Assembly (NCBI RefSeq): GCF_030486595.1
Contig: NZ_JAUJZH010000009.1
Coordinates: forward strand, 186,001 to 250,000
Origin: Variovorax ginsengisoli
GTDB lineage: Bacteria; Pseudomonadota; Gammaproteobacteria; Burkholderiales; Burkholderiaceae_C
DNA: 64,000 nucleotides
Direction of reading: 5' to 3'
Below, one piece after another: positions 35,622-43,843 of the stretch. A program made the position numbers and the translations under genes. Under the pieces are notes generated by a model. That model worked only from the letters and a program-made list of their open reading frames with translations. It had not been told where the DNA came from and ran no database searches. Within the stretch, counting starts at the first letter, position 1, and every line of letters starts with the position of its first letter.

Positions 35622-36351
35622 GGTAGATCTCCCTCGTTCTCGGGTGGTTGACGACGGTGCGCCGGTCGCCTTCGACGATCACCTGCCCATAGTGCAGCAC
35701 CGTGATCTGTTCGGCGAATTCGAGCGCCACGTCCATGTCGTGTTCGATCATCAGGATCGCCGTCTCGCGCGGCACCTGGGCGATCAGCCGCTGCACCACC
35801 ACGCGCTCGTCCTGCGACAGGCCCGCGAGCGGTTCGTCGAGCAGCAGCAGGCGCGGCTGCTGCGCCAGGCCCAATGCCAGCTCGACCCGTCGCTGTTCGC
35901 CATAGGACACGTCGCACACGCGGTGCAGCGCCTTGCCGGCCAACCCGACGCCGTCGAGCAGCTGCACCGCGCGATCGTGCAGCGCCGCGTGCCGCGCCAG
36001 GTCGGTGCGCGCATCGAGCCGCAGCGGCAGCAGCGCCAGCAGCCCCAGCACCACGTTGTGCGCCAGCGTGTCCTTCGGGAACAGCGTGATGATCTGGTAG
36101 GTGCGCGCGAGTCCGCTGCGTGCGCGGGCGCGCACCGGCAGCTTCGTGACGTCTTCACCGAAGATTCGGATCGACCCGCTGTCCGGGCGGATCTCGCCAC
36201 CGATCAGGCCGAACAGCGTGGTCTTGCCGGCGCCGTTCGGTCCGATGACAAGACGCCGCTCGCCGGGCTGCATCGTGAGCGAGACGTCCTGCGTGACGGC
36301 GATGCCGCCGAAGGACTTGCGCAGTCCCTTGATCTCGAGAGCGGCGGTCAT
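35611..36351 (-). CDS. ABC transporter ATPase, LivG type
   Basis: 246 residues from ATG 36351, overlapping the LivM stop (ATGA). Walker A VIGPNGAGKTTLFGLI, the LivG-type LARTYQIITLFPKDTLAHNV, a signature degenerated to VSYGEQRRVELALGLA, Walker B LLLLDEPLAGLS and the His switch MIEHDMDVALEFA. Cytoplasmic subunit of the importer. The YGEQ replacement of SGGEQ is seen in part of this family. Confidence 0.94.
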   Translation of the reverse strand: MTAALEIKGLRKSFGGIAVTQDVSLTMQPGERRLVIGPNGAGKTTLFGLIGGEIRPDSGSIRIFGEDVTKLPVRARARSGLARTYQIITLFPKDTLAHNVVLGLLALLPLRLDARTDLARHAALHDRAVQLLDGVGLAGKALHRVCDVSYGEQRRVELALGLAQQPRLLLLDEPLAGLSQDERVVVQRLIAQVPRETAILMIEHDMDVALEFAEQITVLHYGQVIVEGDRRTVVNHPRTREIYLGH

Positions 36352-37286
36352 GCGCGGCCTCCCTTCCAGCGCGCCACCAAGGTGCGGACGCCCGGCACGA
36401 TGCCGTGCGGCATCACCAGCACGATGAAGACGAACACCGCGCCCAGCAGCATGTTCCATCGTTCGATGTAGCCCGACGCATAGTTCTTCAGCAGCACAAC
36501 CAGCACGGCGCCGACGGCCGGCCCGGCCAGCGTGCCGGCACCGCCCGCGATCACGCTGAGCAGCACCTCGGCCGATGCGGTGACCGACAGCACGCTCGGA
36601 TGCACGTACTTGTGGAAGTAGACGTAGAGCAGGCCCGCCACCGCGCCGACGAAGCTCGCGCCCACGAAGGCACACCAGCGGATCGCCCAGACGTTGTAGC
36701 CGAGCGAGCTCATGCGCCGCGCCTGGTCGCGGGTGCCGCGCAGCGAGGCGCCGAAGGGCGAGTTCACGAGCCGCCCGACGACCAGCAGCACCACCGCCGT
36801 GATCGACAGCACGAACCAGTAGTAGGCGTTGCTGTTCTCCATGTCGATGCCGAAGGGAGCCGGCCGCGTGAGGCCCGACAGGCCGTTGTCGCCGTTGGTG
36901 ACCGAGGTCCAGCGGTAGGCGAGGCCCCACACCACCTGCGACAGCGCGAGGGTCAGCATCAGGAAGCTGAGTCCGGAGGCCCGCAGCGCGATCCAGCCGA
37001 AGACGCCGCCAATGGCCGTGGTGGCCAGCAGCGTGAGCGGCGCCGCCATCGCGTGGCCGAGGCCGAGCCGCAGCGCCAGCCAGGCGGCGATGTAGGCTGA
37101 CAGGCCCAGGTAGGCCGCGTGGCCCAGCGAGGTCAGGCCGGCGTAGCCGACCAGCAGGTTCAGGCTGGAGGCGAAGATCACGGCGATCAGCATCTGGCTG
37201 CCCAGGTTGACGTAGTACTCGCCGGACACCGCCGGCAGCAGGGCCAGGGCCGCGAGCAGCAGCAGGCCACGGATCGTCGGCTTCAT
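36348..37286 (-). CDS. ABC transporter permease, LivM type
   Basis: 312 residues from ATG 37286. About nine transmembrane segments with the LivM loop LNLLVGYAGLTSLGHAAYLG and the ATPase-coupling segment NSPFGASLRGTRDQARRMSSLGYNV (EAA-like loop). Conserved end MLLGAVFVFIVLVMPHGIVPG. It overlaps both neighbours by 4 bases. Confidence 0.93.
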   Translation of the reverse strand: MKPTIRGLLLLAALALLPAVSGEYYVNLGSQMLIAVIFASSLNLLVGYAGLTSLGHAAYLGLSAYIAAWLALRLGLGHAMAAPLTLLATTAIGGVFGWIALRASGLSFLMLTLALSQVVWGLAYRWTSVTNGDNGLSGLTRPAPFGIDMENSNAYYWFVLSITAVVLLVVGRLVNSPFGASLRGTRDQARRMSSLGYNVWAIRWCAFVGASFVGAVAGLLYVYFHKYVHPSVLSVTASAEVLLSVIAGGAGTLAGPAVGAVLVVLLKNYASGYIERWNMLLGAVFVFIVLVMPHGIVPGVRTLVARWKGGRA

Positions 37287-38143
37287 GCGCGGGCACCTCC
37301 GAGCAGGCCGGTGGGCCGGAAGGCCAGCACCAGGATCATCGGCAGGAACAGGATCACGTAGGCGAGGTCGGGGACCAGCGCGGTGCCGAAGGTATAGACG
37401 AAGCCGATGATGAAGCTGGCGATGAAAGTGCCCATCAGGCTGCCGACGCCGCCGAGGATCACCACGATCAGCGCCAGCGGCAGCATGTCGGCGTCCAGCC
37501 CCGGATAGGCCGAGAGCATCGGTCCGCCGAACGCACCGCCGAGTCCGGCCAGCATCGCGCCCAGGCAGAACACGCTGGTGAAGAGGGCCGAGGCCCGGAT
37601 GCCGACCGCACGCGCCATCGGCATGTCGTCGACGCCGGCGCGAATGCGGGCGCCCAGGCGGGTGCGCTCCAGCAGCAGGTACAGCACGACGGCGGCCACC
37701 AGCGCCACCGCGATCACGGCCAGCCGGTAGCTCGGAAAGCTGAAGCCGAACAGCGATGCAGGGCCACTCAGGAAAGCCGGCGGCGAGACCGGGATCGGAT
37801 CGCCGCCCCACAGCACCAGGCAGAGGTCGGCGGCGATGAAGGACAGGCCGAGCGTGGCCAGCACTTGGGCCTGCGCGTTGCCCGACAGCCGGCGCAGCAC
37901 GAGGCGCTCGAACAGCCCGCCGATGAGGGCGGTGGCGAGCCCGGCCAGCACCACGGCGATCGCGAAGCCCCAGCCGGCCCGCGCCGCGCTCGCGGCCACG
38001 TAGGCCCCGATCATGAAGAGGGCGCCGTGCGTGAGGTTGGCGATGCGCATCAGCCCGAAGATGAGCGCGAAGCCCGATGAGAGCAGCAGCAGCAGGCCGC
38101 CGAGGGCCAGGCTGTTGAGTGTCTGAGTCAACCAGAATTGCAT
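37283..38143 (-). CDS. ABC transporter permease, LivH type
   Basis: 286 residues. LTQTLNSLALGGLLLLLSSGFALIFGLMRIANLTHGA is the LivH opening (listed here in part: GFALIFGLMRIANLTHG). About eight transmembrane helices, and the coupling loop ERTRLGARIRAGVDDMPMAR. First permease gene after the binding protein, 63 bp downstream of it. Confidence 0.93.
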   Translation of the reverse strand: MQFWLTQTLNSLALGGLLLLLSSGFALIFGLMRIANLTHGALFMIGAYVAASAARAGWGFAIAVVLAGLATALIGGLFERLVLRRLSGNAQAQVLATLGLSFIAADLCLVLWGGDPIPVSPPAFLSGPASLFGFSFPSYRLAVIAVALVAAVVLYLLLERTRLGARIRAGVDDMPMARAVGIRASALFTSVFCLGAMLAGLGGAFGGPMLSAYPGLDADMLPLALIVVILGGVGSLMGTFIASFIIGFVYTFGTALVPDLAYVILFLPMILVLAFRPTGLLGGARA

Positions 38144-38206
38144 GTTCTTGACGTCAGGGCCCGCCGCGCCGAGGCGGCTGCGGGCCGTGAAGCTCCGGTA
38201 GGGGCG

Positions 38207-39457
38207 TCAGGCGGCCAGGTTCCTGGCGGGCGGCCAGTCGCGCGAATAGACCGGCTCGGCCAGGAACTTCTTCGGGTCGTAGGTCCAGAACTGGCTCACG
38301 TCCGGGTAGGTCTCGATGATGCTGTTGACCAGCCGGCCGTCCTTGCGCTCGACCGTGCGCACGTAGACGTTGCCGACCACGTTGCCCCAGGTGTCGAACT
38401 TGACCGGGCCGCGCGCGGTCAGGGCGTTGGTCTTCTGCAGCGATGCGCGCAGCGACTCGCGATCGAAGGCCTGGCCCTTCAGGGGCTCCAGCGCGGCGTC
38501 GAGCACCGATGCGCTGACATGGGTGCAGGCGGCGTAGAAGCCCGGGTCGTAGCCGTGCGCCTTGCGGAAGGCGCCGGCGAATTTCGCGTTGACGGGGTTC
38601 GCGAGCTCGGCGGAGTACCAGTTCACCGTGACGATGCCCAGCGCCTCGTCGCCCATGTTGCGCAGCACCGCTTCGTCGAGCGCCGTCATGCCGCCGACCA
38701 GGGCCAGCTTGCCGCGCAGGCCGTACTCGTTGAACTGCCGGATGAAGCGAAAGCCGTTGGAGCCCGCGAAGCCGAGGAACACCGCGTCGGCGTCGCGGTT
38801 GAGCTGGGCCAGGAAGCTGCCGTAGTCGGGCGACGTGAGCGGCGGGAACAGCTTCTGCACCACCTTGCCCCCGGCCTCTTCGAAGACGCGCTGGAAGCCG
38901 GCCGTCATCTCGTGGCCGTAGGCGATGTCGTCGGCCACCAGCACCATGCGCTTGTACTTCAGCTTCCTGGCGCAGTAGTCGGCCAGCGGATGGGCGCATT
39001 GGGCCGAGGTCGAGCTGGCGCGGAACAGCCAGGGGTTGGCCTTGCGCTGGGTCATGTCTTCGGCCGCGGCCACCGGAAACACCGGAATCTTGCGGGCCCG
39101 CATGTAGTCGTCGGTGGCCAGCGCCTCGAAGGCGGCCAGCGGGCCCATGAGCACCTGGGCACGTTCGCGCTCGACCAGTTCCTGGGTCTTGCTGCGGGCG
39201 GTCGACGGCACGCCGCCGGTGTCGGCCACGATCAGCTCGACCTTGCGGCCGCCCAGCCGCTGGTCGTTGGCCGCCAGGTAGCTCTGCAGCCCGCGCTCCA
39301 TGTCGAGGCCACCGGAAGCGAAGGGCCCGGTCTTGGCGGTGAGCAAGCCCAGGCGCAGCGGCTCGGTCGTGCCCTGGCCGCGCACCAGCGAAGGGGCCGC
39401 CAGGGCGGCGCCGGCGGTGGCGGCGGCTGCCATGAAACTCCTGCGATCGATCGTCAT
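38207..39457 (-). CDS. Periplasmic binding protein of the Liv-type importer
   Basis: 416 residues. Tat-style signal MTIDRRSFMAAAATAGAALA with likely cleavage near VRGQG. The type I periplasmic-binding fold shows in LRLGLLTAKTGPFASGG, VLMGPLAAFEALATDDYMRA and MVLVADDIAYGHEMTAGF. This is the promoter-proximal gene of the 12-gene catabolic operon; a perfect palindrome lies 36 bp upstream of its start. Ligand unknown, probably the pathway's growth substrate. Confidence 0.92.
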   Translation of the reverse strand: MTIDRRSFMAAAATAGAALAAPSLVRGQGTTEPLRLGLLTAKTGPFASGGLDMERGLQSYLAANDQRLGGRKVELIVADTGGVPSTARSKTQELVERERAQVLMGPLAAFEALATDDYMRARKIPVFPVAAAEDMTQRKANPWLFRASSTSAQCAHPLADYCARKLKYKRMVLVADDIAYGHEMTAGFQRVFEEAGGKVVQKLFPPLTSPDYGSFLAQLNRDADAVFLGFAGSNGFRFIRQFNEYGLRGKLALVGGMTALDEAVLRNMGDEALGIVTVNWYSAELANPVNAKFAGAFRKAHGYDPGFYAACTHVSASVLDAALEPLKGQAFDRESLRASLQKTNALTARGPVKFDTWGNVVGNVYVRTVERKDGRLVNSIIETYPDVSQFWTYDPKKFLAEPVYSRDWPPARNLAA

Positions 39458-39492
39458 GCTGTCTCCGTTCTTCGTGAGGGTTGGATGTTAAG

Positions 39493-39506
39493 TGATCGGA
39501 CGATCA
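39493..39506. promoter_or_regulatory. Perfect palindrome, probable TetR operator
   Basis: TGATCG-GA-CGATCA, 6-base arms around a 2-base spacer, in the divergent region between the importer operon (start 39457) and the tetR-like gene (start 39644). Its size and position suit a TetR dimer site that would repress the catabolic operon. A 10/14 match lies at 39603-39616 and another at 41337-41350. Confidence 0.6.
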
Positions 39507-39602
39507 ATAATAGTTCGAGCAGATTCAGAGATCAAGCGGCGTTCGGCAGAGGGGCATCGGGGTTTACCCGGGCTGACTGGTGTCGAAGGCCCGGCGCGCT
39601 AA

Positions 39603-39616
39603 TAATCAAACGATCG
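39603..39616. promoter_or_regulatory. Degenerate copy of the TGATCG-N2-CGATCA site
   Basis: TAATCAAACGATCG matches the perfect palindrome at 39493-39506 in 10 of 14 positions and lies 27 bp upstream of the TetR start codon, so it could serve autoregulation. The right half-site CGATC is intact; the left one is weakened. Confidence 0.35.
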
Positions 39617-39643
39617 GCTCGACTCATTCCACGGACACCATCG

Positions 39644-40339
39644 ATGAACCCACGCACCGCCAAGGCTGACGAGACTCCCGAAGAAGGCGCCGCCGGCGGC
39701 AAGCAGCGGCGCCGCCGCCTCGCGCCCGAAGACCGCGAGCACGAGATCGTCCAGTCGGCCATCAGCTTCTTTGCCAGGCATGGCTTTGAGGGCAGTACAC
39801 GCGACCTGGCCCAGCGCCTGGGCGTCTCGCAGCCCCTGCTGTACCGGTATTTCCCGACCAAGGAGGCGCTGGTCGACCGCGTCTACGACGAAGTCTTCGT
39901 GCGCCGCTGGAACCCCGAGTGGGAGGAGTGGCTCGCCGACCGCACGCACTCGCTCGAAAGCCGCCTCAAGCGCTACCTCAAGGACTACGCGCACTTCGTG
40001 CTGCGCGGCGAATGGGTGCGCATCTTCATGTATGCCGGCCTCAGCCGGGCCGGCGTGAACCAGCGCTACCTGGCCCGCCTGCGCGAGCGGCACTTCCTGA
40101 TGATCGCGCGCGAGCTGCGCTTTGCCTACGACATTCCCGATCCCGAGAACGCCGAGGCCGAGGACGAAGAGGTCGAACTCATCTGGGCCATGCACTCCAG
40201 CGTGTTCTACATCGGCGTTCGCAAGTGGGTCTACGACCTCGCGGCGCCACGCAATATTGATCGATTGATCGATATGAGGGTCGAAGCCTTCCTGCACGGG
40301 GCGCCGAAGGTGCTGCTGGCCGACCGCAAATCGACCTGA
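39644..40339 (+). CDS. TetR-family transcriptional regulator
   Basis: 231 residues from ATG 39644. After a charged, disordered-looking head (residues 1-28) the HTH is clear: HEIVQSAISFFARHGFEGST, LAQRLGVSQPLLYRYFPTKEAL. The C-terminal ligand domain is helical and unassigned. Divergent from the 12-gene catabolic operon with the palindrome between them, so it is the leading candidate for its local repressor. A longer upstream open frame is antisense to the binding-protein gene and is not used. Confidence 0.92.
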   Translation: MNPRTAKADETPEEGAAGGKQRRRRLAPEDREHEIVQSAISFFARHGFEGSTRDLAQRLGVSQPLLYRYFPTKEALVDRVYDEVFVRRWNPEWEEWLADRTHSLESRLKRYLKDYAHFVLRGEWVRIFMYAGLSRAGVNQRYLARLRERHFLMIARELRFAYDIPDPENAEAEDEEVELIWAMHSSVFYIGVRKWVYDLAAPRNIDRLIDMRVEAFLHGAPKVLLADRKST

Positions 40340-40342
40340 ATT

Positions 40343-41236
40343 TCAGTCGGCCCGCTCCAGCAGCGCATCCAGAAAGCGCAGCGCCGCCGGACCGAGTGCG
40401 TCGGGGCGCCAGACGATGCGGTAGTCGGTGCGCATCTCCAGCAGCGGAAGATCGCGCACCACGATGTTCTCGCCCGAGAACTGCACCAGGCTCTCTTGCG
40501 CCGCGCACAAGCCGAAGCCGCTCGCGACCAGGGCCAGCGCCGAGATGATGTCGCCCGCGACGCAAGCCACGCGCGGCTCGAAACCCAGGCGGTGGCAGGC
40601 CAGCATGAACTTCGCGCGCAGCGACGGGCCGCTGCGCTCGGGCGTCACCACCCACTCGGCATCGACCAGCTGGCGCGCCGAGATCTCCGGCGCCGCGACC
40701 AGCGGATGCGCGCGTGGCATCAGCAGCACGTAGCGCTCCGAACTGTAGACCGCCGAAGCCAGCGCGGGATCGGTGAGCTCCTGCGTCTGCACCGCGAAAT
40801 CGATTCGTCCCCGGCGCAGTTCCTCCAGTTGCTCGCTCTCCGGCGCGCCCTCGAACTGGAAGCGGATCGCGGGGTGCGCGGCCTGCACGCGCTGGGCGGT
40901 GTCCGGGATGATGCCGTTGTAGAGCGCGCCCGGCATGTGGCCGATGACCACCGTGCCGCCGGTGCCGCCGGCCCGGCGCTGCAGGTCGAGCATCAGGCGC
41001 TCGTTGCCGAGCAGGAGTTGGCGCGCGTTGAGCAGCAGTTCGCGTCCGGCGTTGTTGAGCCGCAGGCTCCTGCCGACGCGATCGAACAGCGCGAAGCCGA
41101 TTCTTTCCTCGAGGTTGAGGATGGTGCGGCTCAGCGGCGAGGCCGAGATGTGCAGCAGCTGTGCCGCCCTCGAGATGCTCTCGTTCTCTGCCACGCAGAC
41201 GAAGTGCTTCAGCGTCCGGAGGTCGATCAGGTTCAT
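40343..41236 (-). CDS. LysR-family transcriptional regulator
   Basis: 297 residues. HTH DLRTLKHFVCVAENESISRA, AAQLLHISASPLSRTILNLE, then RIGFALFDRVGRSLRLNNAG; effector domain with GTVVIGHMPGALYNGIIP and LLMPRAHPLVA. Its stop is 3 bp from the convergent TetR stop. It is divergent from the MFS transporter gene across 195 bp and probably regulates it. Confidence 0.93.
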   Translation of the reverse strand: MNLIDLRTLKHFVCVAENESISRAAQLLHISASPLSRTILNLEERIGFALFDRVGRSLRLNNAGRELLLNARQLLLGNERLMLDLQRRAGGTGGTVVIGHMPGALYNGIIPDTAQRVQAAHPAIRFQFEGAPESEQLEELRRGRIDFAVQTQELTDPALASAVYSSERYVLLMPRAHPLVAAPEISARQLVDAEWVVTPERSGPSLRAKFMLACHRLGFEPRVACVAGDIISALALVASGFGLCAAQESLVQFSGENIVVRDLPLLEMRTDYRIVWRPDALGPAALRFLDALLERAD

Positions 41237-41336
41237 GGGGTCGTGCTCGGGTGCGAAGGCCGGAGTCTAAATAGTTCGGACCCTGGATGTCCGAGATCAT
41301 GAGAAAGATTGTCCTTTTCAGTCATCTTCTCGTTAA

Positions 41337-41350
41337 CGATCATTCGATCA
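41337..41350. promoter_or_regulatory. TGATCG-N2-CGATCA-like site upstream of the MFS gene
   Basis: CGATCATTCGATCA matches the palindrome at 39493-39506 in 10 of 14 positions, with the right half perfect. It lies 82 bp before the MFS start and 101 bp from the divergent LysR start. It may link the MFS-VOC pair to the TetR regulator, or be chance. Confidence 0.3.
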
Positions 41351-41431
41351 ACGCTGCGGCGCTTCCCGCCCGGCGGACACCGACCGCGGGCCTCGCCCGT
41401 CAACCTCCGAAGCTCCTCCTGGGCGTCCGAC

Positions 41432-42772
41432 ATGACTCAAACCCTTCCCGCGTCCGTACAGCGCAAAGTGATCCGGCGGATCATCCCGATCCTGATGCTG
41501 ATGTACACCATGGCGTACCTCGACCGCATCAACATCGGCACCGCGGCGCTGCGCATGAATGCCGAGCTGGGCATCAGCCAGCAAGTGTTCGGACTGGCTG
41601 CCGGCCTGTTCTTCATCGGCTACCTGGCGATGGAGATCCCGAGCAACATCATCCTGCACCGGGTCGGCGCGCGCGTCTGGCTCACGCGGATCATGGTGAC
41701 CTGGGGCCTGATCTCCGCTTGCACGGCCTTCGTGCAGAACGGCTGGCAGCTGATCGCCGTGCGCATGCTGCTGGGCGTCGCCGAAGCTGGCTTGTTTCCG
41801 GGCCTGATCTACTGCCTGGCGCTGTGGTTTCCGCCCGGCCTGCGCGGGCGCATGCTGGTGATCGCCGTGCTGCCCTGGGCGGTCATCGTGGGCACGCCGA
41901 TGTCGGCCGCGATCGTCCAGTACGCCGATGGCCTGTTTGGCTTCTCGGGCTGGCGGATCATGCTGTTCGTCGAAGGCCTGCTGCCGGTACTGCTGGGCTT
42001 TTACTCGATCCGCTTCCTGACCTCGAAGCCCGAGGGGGCCGACTGGCTGACCGACGAGGAGAAGCGCCAGGTGATCGCCGCGCGCGACAGCGGCGACGCC
42101 CCTGCGTCCGTCGGCGAGCCGCCGCTGCGCACCACTTTGCTGCAGCCGCACCTGATCCTGCTGTCGCTCGCCTATGCAACGGCGCAGATGGGCTTCTATG
42201 CGAGCCTGATCTTCACGCCGCAGATCGTGCAGGAGTTCGGCCGCCTCTTCGGCGTCGCACTGTCGACGGTCCAGGTCGGGCTGCTGGCGGCGATACCGAG
42301 CGTGTTCGGCATGGTGATCTACTGGTTCTGGGTCGCTCATTCGGACCGCACGGGCGAGCGCGTGTGGCATGCCATCGCCGCCTTCGTGACCGCCGCCGCG
42401 GGCATCGGCATCCTGGTCAGCGTGCCCAACCTCTACGCGTCGATCGCCGGGCTGTCGCTGTTGACCGCGGGGCTGGTCAGCGGGCCGATCTGCATCTGGC
42501 AGCTCACCGGTGTCGGCGTCAGGGGCAAGACCGCCGCCGTGGTGTTCGCCTATGTCAACTGCTTCGGCATCGTCGGCTCGATGTTCAGCCCGTATTTCAT
42601 CGGGCTGCTCAAGGACCGCACGGGCTCCTATGACGCGGGGCTGTTGTTCCTCGCGCTCGCCGCGCTGCTCGGCGCCGTCTTCGTCTACCTCGCCGGTCGG
42701 CGCATGCGGCGCCAGGCCCTCATCAGGCCATCGGCTGCACCAGCGGGCCGCTACGAGCCCGCGACGCGCTGA
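41432..42772 (+). CDS. MFS transporter, anion:cation symporter (ACS) family
   Basis: 446 residues from ATG 41432. Twelve hydrophobic segments; the ACS opening RRIIPILMLMYTMAYLDRIN, then AAGLFFIGYLAMEIPSN and RMLLGVAEAGLFPGLIYCLA. Family members import carboxylates such as glucarate, tartrate, phthalate or hydroxyphenylacetate with a cation. Divergent from a LysR gene and followed after 40 bp by a VOC-like gene, suggesting uptake and processing of one substrate. Confidence 0.93.
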   Translation: MTQTLPASVQRKVIRRIIPILMLMYTMAYLDRINIGTAALRMNAELGISQQVFGLAAGLFFIGYLAMEIPSNIILHRVGARVWLTRIMVTWGLISACTAFVQNGWQLIAVRMLLGVAEAGLFPGLIYCLALWFPPGLRGRMLVIAVLPWAVIVGTPMSAAIVQYADGLFGFSGWRIMLFVEGLLPVLLGFYSIRFLTSKPEGADWLTDEEKRQVIAARDSGDAPASVGEPPLRTTLLQPHLILLSLAYATAQMGFYASLIFTPQIVQEFGRLFGVALSTVQVGLLAAIPSVFGMVIYWFWVAHSDRTGERVWHAIAAFVTAAAGIGILVSVPNLYASIAGLSLLTAGLVSGPICIWQLTGVGVRGKTAAVVFAYVNCFGIVGSMFSPYFIGLLKDRTGSYDAGLLFLALAALLGAVFVYLAGRRMRRQALIRPSAAPAGRYEPATR

Positions 42773-42812
42773 GCTCGCAACTTCATCCACACACCCACAC
42801 GAAGGAACCCCA

Positions 42813-43514
42813 GTGATCCATTTCGACCATGTCTGCATGGCAGCCCCGAACGTCTACGAGTCGACTTTCCGGCTCAGCAAGGAGACCGGCCTCGGCAACT
42901 ACGACGGCGGCTTCTTTCCGCTCTACGGCATCGGCCATCGCGTGGTGCCGCTCGCGCCCGACATCTACATCGAGGTCGAGAGCGTGATCGACCGCCGACC
43001 CCTCGCCCACGGCGAACCGCTGACCGTCTTCATGGAGCGCCAGACGCGCGAAGGCGACTGCTTCCTCGGCTGGTGCCTGCGCTCCGACACGCTGGAAGAG
43101 CTGGAGGCTTTCGCGGCGCACCACGGCACGACGATCGATCCCAACACCACCGGACACGAGGCCGGCCGCCAGATGATGAACGGCGCGCGCGGCTTCGCGC
43201 TGCAGGCGCCGAGCGCGACCGTGGCCTGGCCGATCGGCAAGCCCAACCTCTACTTCAAGCCGGGCGGCGGCACGCACGTCGCGAGCCTCCCGGTGGTGCC
43301 GGGCTCCGGCGAAGTGCAGGGGCAGGGTCTGGCGTGGATCGAGATCGGCGGAACCCATTCGGATCTCAAGGGCTGGCTCGGCGACGTCGCTTCGCCCTCT
43401 GATTTTCCGTTCGAGATTCGCTACAACGGCGGCTCCTCGGGGCTCTACGCGATGGGCGTGCAGACGGACCGCGGCGTAGTGGAGATCCGCCGGCCACCGG
43501 TCTACATCGGCTGA
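42813..43514 (+). CDS. Glyoxalase-like (VOC, PF13468-type) protein
   Basis: 233 residues from GTG 42813, with GAAGGA at 42801-42806. IHFDHVCMAAPNVYESTFRL gives the VOC start, and the PF13468-like arrangement continues with GIGHRVVPLAPDIYIEVESV, CFLGWCLRSDTLEELEAF and WIEIGG. His in FDHV and Glu in YIEVES are candidate metal ligands. Enzymatic role unknown; it follows the MFS transporter in an operon. Confidence 0.8.
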   Translation: MIHFDHVCMAAPNVYESTFRLSKETGLGNYDGGFFPLYGIGHRVVPLAPDIYIEVESVIDRRPLAHGEPLTVFMERQTREGDCFLGWCLRSDTLEELEAFAAHHGTTIDPNTTGHEAGRQMMNGARGFALQAPSATVAWPIGKPNLYFKPGGGTHVASLPVVPGSGEVQGQGLAWIEIGGTHSDLKGWLGDVASPSDFPFEIRYNGGSSGLYAMGVQTDRGVVEIRRPPVYIG

Positions 43515-43551
43515 CGGACCCCGAGCGCGCGCGGCCGTGAGGCCTTGCCGC

Positions 43552-43635
43552 TCATGAAGAGGAGAGCGTGACCAGCGACGCCTCCACCGTGTCGATGAAA
43601 ACCTCCAGGTTCTCCATGGTTCGAGCCTGGTTCAT
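43552..43635 (-). CDS. Candidate 27-residue peptide with strong ribosome binding site
   Basis: ATG 43635 is preceded by AAGGAG with 7 bases between, one of the best Shine-Dalgarno sites in the window. The peptide starts MNQARTMENLEVFIDTVEAS and ends in a Ser run before TGA at 43552. It is acidic, amphipathic in the middle and has no signal peptide. No modification enzymes are nearby, so a ribosomal precursor peptide is not supported; a leader or regulatory mini-gene is equally possible. Confidence 0.4.
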   Translation of the reverse strand: MNQARTMENLEVFIDTVEASLVTLSSS

Positions 43636-43843
43636 ATTTGCGCTCCTTGCAAAGATGTTTCGCGAGAGCGAGGGATTGTCCGCTCGAGGTTGCCCCCATA
43701 CGATGCCTTGACTTCATCGATTCAAGCATGCAAGGCCGGGACAGCTCGGGGGTATTCAACCCGGCAACCGGGGCGGTGAGCGGCCACGTTCCTCATGCGC
43801 GGCAACAGGATCTGGATCGCATGGAATGAAAGAGAAACAAGCC

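Noticed and set aside
40258-40271. TGATCGATTGATCG, a 10/14 match to the TetR palindrome
   Set aside because: It lies within the 3' coding part of the TetR gene (codons for IDRLID) with no promoter context; probably chance.
43552-43635. Reading the 27-residue peptide as a RiPP precursor
   Set aside because: No radical SAM, lanthionine, lasso or protease genes are nearby and there is no leader/core pattern.
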